DNA of 64,000 bases. Origin: Ignelater luminosus (lineage: Eukaryota > Arthropoda > Insecta > Coleoptera > Elateridae). The notes beneath the pieces were generated by a model. It was not told the origin of the DNA. It searched no databases and saw only the letters and a list, made by a program, of their open reading frames with translations. Positions 58,019 to 64,000 of this stretch are shown here, one piece after another; positions within the stretch are counted from its first letter, which is position 1; every line of letters begins with the position of its first letter. Location of the stretch: assembly GCA_011009095.1 (NCBI GenBank), contig VTPC01091269.1, positions 11,610-75,609 on the forward strand, read 5' to 3'. The translations under genes and the position numbers were made by a program.

Positions 58019-61000
58019 CTCGAGCTGTTTAGATTTTTCGGATCAGCTTCACCGACCAGTCAGATTTTATGTTTAATAATCCCGAGATAGGTTTCCTCGC
58101 GAAGTAGATAATGCTACAGACTCTACTACTCTCAAAGACAATGATAACTTGAATTAGTTAAAAATTCAGTTGGGTGAAGTTCTAAATAGTCGGAGGCACT
58201 CATATCATCAACGTATGAGTAAACAAGCTCTAGACTAATACAAAATCTACCAAAGCACTGATATGTCAAATAGGTCAGCCAATATCATTAATGCATTTTT
58301 CGATTAGGATATCCAGTACTGCATTACTGTTTCCGCATTTTGATCCATCCATCGAGCCAAGCCTGTTTCTTAAGGAAATTTTTGACAAGCTGCATTGCTG
58401 CATTTTAGCATCAGAGGTTGCGTTTATGTAAGACAATGACATTTGGCAAGTATGCAAGTATAGCACATTCGCAAAATTTGAAGAAGGATTGCAAAAATAA
58501 TCTTTATTTACACTAGTTAGGATAAAAGTTTGAAAACTTAACGGATAGAATTATGAGTGTCTACTCGACTATTTACAAAATGTCAATGTTCAATTGGATA
58601 TCAACCTTTGTCGGTCGATACTCCCAATATTTCTTGCACATTTATTGACCGATATGTCTTATCCTAAACTAACTGTAGTAAATAACCCTTTACTTCTTAC
58701 TGTATTGTTAATCTCAACACGAAGACAAATATTCGTTTACTGAAATCAAATTAACATATTGTAATCTTGAAGGAAAAAAAAGCAAAAACTAATATCGATA
58801 AGAAAGTTGAAATATTTCAGAAAACTTCCCTCGGTTACATTAACTAAAACAGTTTATAAATAAATATTCAAGCATATTTTAGCTACGATCAATATATCAA
58901 AAATTTCCAAGATTCGAACGTGCTGGGTAACAAAAAGATTGCTAGAGAATAGAGAGAAAATGCTTTATATACCTATTAGGTAAGAGCTTTTTAAAAAGAT
59001 AGAATTTTATACGCAAACGAACTGAATTACTTAAATTTGCGTTTTCCTTTTTCTTCGTTTATTAAACTGATCATGTCTGTCAATTATTTTAGCTGCTAGA
59101 ATAAACGAGTTCAAAAGTAAAATTTCACATCTCGGTCAGTTTTAGTCGGTCAAGTTAACAGAAATCGATTTGGTTTTTTCTTCGCTGGAAACGATTAGTG
59201 CTCGTTGTAAGAATCCTACTAACACACGTAAATTCGCCGCTGAATTCGTTTCGTACGTGAAACCGGGTGAATTGACGAAATTAAGCATCATTGTTTTCTT
59301 TCCTTTCGACGTACAAGCCGTAACAGTACCAGTTCGCAGTAATGTCTTCTTTCGGCTTTTTGGTCGATTTAATAAATTATTAATACTGTCCACCGTATAA
59401 TGCGTCTAGAGCACAAAGCCATTCGATGTTTTTATTACGCATCGGGCAGTAAAAATACAACGATGGCCGGCATCCCGCGGTAAAACCAAAGCTTCTAAGA
59501 AGCTGCTGTAATTGAAATTGAACTGCTGAATAAGAAAAGTCGCCCGAACGGCTTCCAAAGGACACGAAATCTACTACAATAGAAACGGACCTTTCAGCAC
59601 GAAAGTAAAATAGCGGACAACGTTTTCGGTGCTAAAGAAGCACAAAATCGAGGTTGATTTTGAGTTCGTGCAGAAATGTTTTCTTAACTTTACAACTAAT
59701 CGATATAACAAAAGTTTAGGTGGCTACAATACGAGTTGCGGGGAATAACAGAATTCGTTAATAACGGCTAATGGCTCTTTCCTTCAATCGATTCAAATGG
59801 CGGACGGTGCACATTGAAAACGGAATGCTCTACTCCCAAGAAGACTCGCAACAGTTTTATATTGCAACTTACGTAACAGACATAAATTGTGTACTCGATC
59901 ACTTAAACTAATGAGCAGCGATGCAAGTCATGTAAGGGATACATAAAACCGTTTCTCGCATTCCCCGACAGCGCCAAAACCAAACTTAGATACAAAAGTT
60001 TACTTTTGTTTTCAGCTCTATCGATTTTACGAGAGCACCAGTGTTGCTGACAACTACAATATGTTACAATAAAACAATAGCACGCCGCACCTCCACCAAA
60101 AAGGGCATTCGTGAGGGGCGCGAAACAGGTGATAGTCGGTCCAGTATAGATTGATATGTTTCGGGTATTGATCCAACTCGCCATAATTCTAGTAACGTTC
60201 TGGTGATCCTTCTTATACTTTTCGAAATACGTTACGGGGATTACCTTCCATTGCTGCCGACATCCCTAAACACGATCTCGGTCGACGCCGGTGTGTAAAG
60301 TGCGACTAATTTGGGAGCAGCGCAACTATTTATGTTGACCAGCTAAATTCCATTCTGAGCGTAATTTTCCTTGTTGGGAGCAATATAGCGGCGAAGCTTC
60401 TAAACGGTTGTCTTGGGAATAAGTCTGGGTTGGAGCAGGTGAGGGCCAGGGCAAATCTTATTACAAGAACAACGTCGGTAGGGCGGGAGCGATACAGGCT
60501 GCTTGCAAACGATGCGGCCAAACTTCTTCTAAGCATGAGCCAAGCTCAACCAACTATCACGTGTCAGAGTATATATGAACCAAGTTCTAACTCTATTAAT
60601 CCTGTCCTCCGAGGAAAACTTTTTTTGTACAAATATAAGATATAAGATCGTTGTTAGAGGTTCTTTGCTGAAGCGCGACCAGAATACAAACTCGAAAAAT
60701 AACTAAGCGATACTTACAACTTGTAGCTAATTTGATAGAAGCTCGTCTCGGGATTAACCCGTATATACCGCCACCGACTTCAAAAGGGAGCACCGCGAAT
60801 CGATATTGAAATCTAATTGGACCTCTATTAACGAAACTTCGATACGGGAAATATTTGAGTAAATTTAACATACACATACGCCGAACATCCTCCGCTTTCT
60901 GATATAAATAATAAGTTCTCGTTGCGATTCGACATACTGGTATTGGTATGGGAATGCTCGAAGGGGACTGGGATTACATCGAAATAAAATATAAAATATT

Positions 61001-63484
61001 GCATAGGGAAATATTACAATACGCATACTGTGAACAACTCTGGGCACAATGCACCGTAAAATCAGTCTCGAAAAAAAAAATACGATTCTATGCAAAATTG
61101 CGATAACAATAAAATGTTTTTCTGGGCATTTTTCCAACTAAACAATTAAAATAAATAAAATGAGTGTCAATTAGCGAAATGAAATCCTACATTTCGATAT
61201 GTAGATTCCATAAAAAGTGTAGTAGTGCAAAAACTGGTAATAGTAGCGCTTAAACCTGTTTGTTTTCTTGAATATATTTTATTGATTCATTCATTCAACA
61301 GGGTAGAGAACTTTAAAAGAGCGATTTGATTACTTTCAGAAATCTAATATTACCTAAAGAGTATCAACAGCCATAAAAAGCTTTATCTTCACGATTTCTT
61401 AAAAATATTGTCATAACATCCAAATTGCGACTACATATTATGATTTTACAATTTCAGAGAGAAAAATTATTTTTTTCAAAGCGACCGTAAAATAAGCAGC
61501 AGCCACTGTTTAAAAAAAACTGACACATGAAATGAAGTTTCAATTTCTATATAGCTGGATCTAAAAACAGTCGTGTTGCACTTCATTAGTCAAATTAATC
61601 CAACAAAAATTAAATTATTTGAAAACTATAAGCCCGAAAATTGATTAGACAGTACAACTGCAAAATCCTGAAATGGGATTCCTCAAGGGATTCTGCTAGG
61701 TTAGGTCATTCATAATTTATAGCATCAAACTGTAGAGTTTCCACAGTTTATGAGAAATCTGACAATCAAGTTGGCCGCTTTAGGGTTACATTCAACAAAG
61801 CTTTTTTGTACTGATACAAGGTATTTGATAAAAGAAAGAGATTTTGCGAAAGACTCCGATCACGGCTCAAAGGTGAACGAAATTAGGTTTTCTGAAACAT
61901 CTTAACCAAAAAGCAATCTAAGATTGTCCAAACTCAACTTATGTGTCGAGTCATTAAGTACCATTCACGACAAGAAAAAGTTTCGTCTCGATGGGATATT
62001 TTGTTCTGGAAATATGCCGAAAAAACACATTTCTCTTTAAATGCAGGCAAATACAGAGAATCGAATTGCACCTACACCAATCTTGTCTACAGGTTTCTAC
62101 CTAACATATATTCGTATTTTCTGCCATTCTCCAAAATGCCAGAATAGGCAATCGCCTATTGCGCGGAAATAACTTATCATGGTTTCCGCAAGTGCGACTC
62201 ACTTATCTCTTTTTGTTACCGAAAAAATGGTTTTTACAATTAGATTTGGGCCAATTTTCGGAGACCTCTAGAAGTAAAGTCTGGAAAAATAAAAAAACTC
62301 GTTTCATTGGTTATATAGACATATTTCAGAGTAGAACAGAATTCGTTGGTGCCATCTCTATATCTTTGAGAATGCAATAGTGACTCCTACTGACGGACGT
62401 CTATGGATCTATTCCTGGTATCCCACGATCACAGGAAACCTCTAACTGTCTTTTGAAACCCAAAGAGTGAATCTTTTGCAGAGTTCCTCCTTTTGACTTG
62501 ATCTACAACTTCGCCGCAGACAGCAAAGTATCTTAACCGTTCACTTTGAAATAATATGAAGAAATCATGTAACACTATTGCAAAAACTCTTATTTCACCT
62601 AACCTAGCAGACATTACCAATTTTAGTTAAGAAATTCTATTCTAGAAGAAGAAATTTAGGCGTTTTATTTGCATTGTTCTGACTTTTTCCCAAATGAACG
62701 GATAAGCTCCTAGTTTTCCTCTTTTCAAAATAAGTATTTCATAATGTAACCAAGCACAGTCCAATACATAGAATTTATTACACATGTAAAAGAAAAGGAT
62801 CTATTTGGACAATCCTAATAAGTAGAGTACCACCATAATGATTTGTTTGGCATCAATTAGAAGTGTCTTCAAAACTTTTTTAACATAAAGTTATATTGTT
62901 GAAAGAAGATGGTAGAATAGTAGTAGGTTCTGTGAATTTAGTTGCAAAGAAAAGTATTGTCTGGGATTTAGATAATGGTTGCTAACAGAGATATTCTCGC
63001 AAGTGACAGTGCAAATGAAACTCACTTGGTCGTGTTGATGGAAAAAGATTTTTCGTTAATTTCGCTGCTCTTGGTAACTTCCTTCAATTCTCTAAATAAA
63101 CCAATAGTGAGAAAACTAATTAATGTCTCAATCGCTTAGAATAGATTCGTACTATCCGATAACCATTCATATTTAATTGAATACTATTTTGACAGTGCCT
63201 CACAGCCTAACTATTTCTTGTTACAAAAAACTATCTAAGGTAAGAGAAAACATTTACAATTAATCTATCTTGCATTTTGACCAGGACTGACGCTTCGGCA
63301 ACTGGCGCCAGAAGCGAAAACAATTCCTTGATACCTGGCGTCTATTTCTCTATTGTAAAGTTTTGCTAGCCTTGTCAAAACTTGAAATGCATAGATTTGA
63401 TATAGATTGTTAGTATATAGCTCATTACAGGCCAACAGTGAGTAAGACTATGTCTCACTGTACAACGCTGTGCAAATTAAAATA

Positions 63485-64000
63485 AAGGGTTTTCCAATAA
63501 GAGGTGTTATTTTGAATAGCCCGCTATTTCGGTAGATGTCACTTTTGAAGCTATCATTTTTTGACATTTGACAAGTAGAAACTACGCCATTAATAAATAT
63601 GGAACGATACACGCTTCAACAACGCATTGAAATTATTAAAATTCACTATAAAAATGGTGAAAATTTGGCAGAGACGGTTCGTAAAACTCGAACATTTTTG
63701 GGTCACCGTGAAGCACCTTGTCGGACCGCAATACAGAAATTGGTGAAAAAATTCGAGCTCTTGGGACAAGTTAGTGATGTGAAGAATAAAACCCGTGCAC
63801 GTCGCTCAAGAACAGCCGAGAATATTGCTGTTGTAGCCGAAAGTGTTAAAGAAAACCCAGGTTTGTCCATTCCTCGTCGTTCTTTGGAATTAGCCATTCC
63901 ACAAACGTCATTACACCGTATTTTGCATAAAGATTTGGGTCTTAAGGCTTATAAAGTCCAGTTAACACAAGAACTCAAGCCGGCCGATCATCAACAACGT
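63485..64000 (+). mobile_element. Mariner-like element, 5' part, runs off the window
   Basis: The left end is set after a TA at about 63483, where the sequence begins aagggttttccaataagagg and continues tgttatttt. The end repeat cannot be checked because the right end is outside the window. A leader of about 115 bases precedes the transposase frame. Confidence 0.6.
63599..64000 (+). CDS. Mariner-like transposase N-terminus, partial
   Basis: The ATG is at 63599 and the frame stays open for 134 codons to the window edge. It starts MERYTLQQRIEIIKIHYKNG and includes VRKTRTFLGHREAPCRTAIQ, TAENIAVVAESVKENPGLSI, TSLHRILHKDLGLKAYKVQL and TQELKPADHQQR. This is the paired helix-turn-helix DNA-binding half of a mariner-like family abundant in ants and flies, in which 'HKDL.L..YK.QL.QEL.P.DH..R' ends the domain. 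The catalytic half lies beyond 64000. The subfamily (possibly the rosa/DD41D side) cannot be set from this part. So far no break is visible. Confidence 0.85.
   Translation, partial: MERYTLQQRIEIIKIHYKNGENLAETVRKTRTFLGHREAPCRTAIQKLVKKFELLGQVSDVKNKTRARRSRTAENIAVVAESVKENPGLSIPRRSLELAIPQTSLHRILHKDLGLKAYKVQLTQELKPADHQQR

Larger units (their letters stand above)
54485..64000 (-). other. Upstream intron of PlexA (inferred) with transposons
   Basis: Because the visible PlexA starts inside the Sema domain, this stretch is inferred to be intron. No Sema-like exon was seen in it. It contains a decayed hAT, an irritans mariner and the start of another mariner-like element, listed separately. The stretch 58013-63484 has many short frames on both strands, none recognised. 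Confidence 0.55.

Noticed and set aside
58275-58466. Minus-strand frame with RNRLGSMDGSKCGNSNAVLD
   Set aside because: It looked like a possible protein fragment, but I could not tie it to any family, and the flanks are noncoding.
59142-60645. Cluster of short frames on both strands at 59.1-60.6 kb
   Set aside because: The base composition is a little less AT-rich, but none of the translations showed a recognisable domain or consistent strand. No gene call is justified.
54485-64000. Search for upstream PlexA Sema exons
   Set aside because: No frame with Sema blocks (such as the GTTFTN or CVY-type words) and fitting splice phase was found. The missing exons are more likely beyond the window.
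1-64000. tRNA, rRNA, CRISPR, operon or bacterial features
   Set aside because: Spliced animal gene structure and insect-type transposons rule out a prokaryotic source. No tRNA cloverleaf or rRNA was noticed by eye, though small RNA genes could be missed without a scan.

Overview
The window is animal nuclear DNA, most likely from an insect. It is AT-rich and dominated by introns. It carries one clear host gene, plexin A, and a mix of transposons common in insects: irritans and mauritiana mariners, a third mariner-like lineage, Tc1, hAT, an I-type LINE and inverted-repeat MITEs. I cannot name the species from sequence alone.

The host gene is on the minus strand. Sixteen plexin A coding exons were placed by GT-AG boundaries, matching reading phase and recognisable protein. 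The last exon, with its stop, is at 4528-4704. Exons cluster at 4.5-6.0 kb and 7.9-11.8 kb. A 25.6 kb intron then precedes a lone exon for the first PSI domain (37351-37451), and a 16.9 kb intron precedes the exon for the end of the Sema domain (54356-54484). Together they give 4440 coding bases, 1479 residues plus stop, with every junction in frame. The signal peptide and most of the Sema domain are not visible; those exons should lie upstream, beyond the right edge.

From 1 to 4.5 kb lies the 3' flank and probable 3' UTR, with a decayed Tc1-like transposase (about 740-1115) and a 359-base inverted-repeat element (1179-1537). The 11.8-37.3 kb intron holds a diverged two-unit tandem repeat of about 360 bases, a long fold-back element, a pogo-like terminal fragment, an irritans mariner with an open transposase frame but a cut 5' end, and a LINE reverse-transcriptase scrap. 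The 37.5-54.3 kb intron holds a broken I-type LINE with a TAA-repeat tail, a LINE ORF1-type fragment, a small hAT-like MITE, a second fold-back copy, and an internally deleted mauritiana mariner inserted at the end of that fold-back copy. From 54.5 kb to the edge are a decayed hAT (ZMYM1-like transposase), a second irritans mariner that has lost its 3' end, and the first 134 codons of another mariner-like transposase cut by the window edge.

I found no new biological system. The observations most worth checking are the complementary damage in the two irritans mariners, the nested mariner in the fold-back element, and the plexin A exon layout. Long stretches of both big introns show nothing I can identify.
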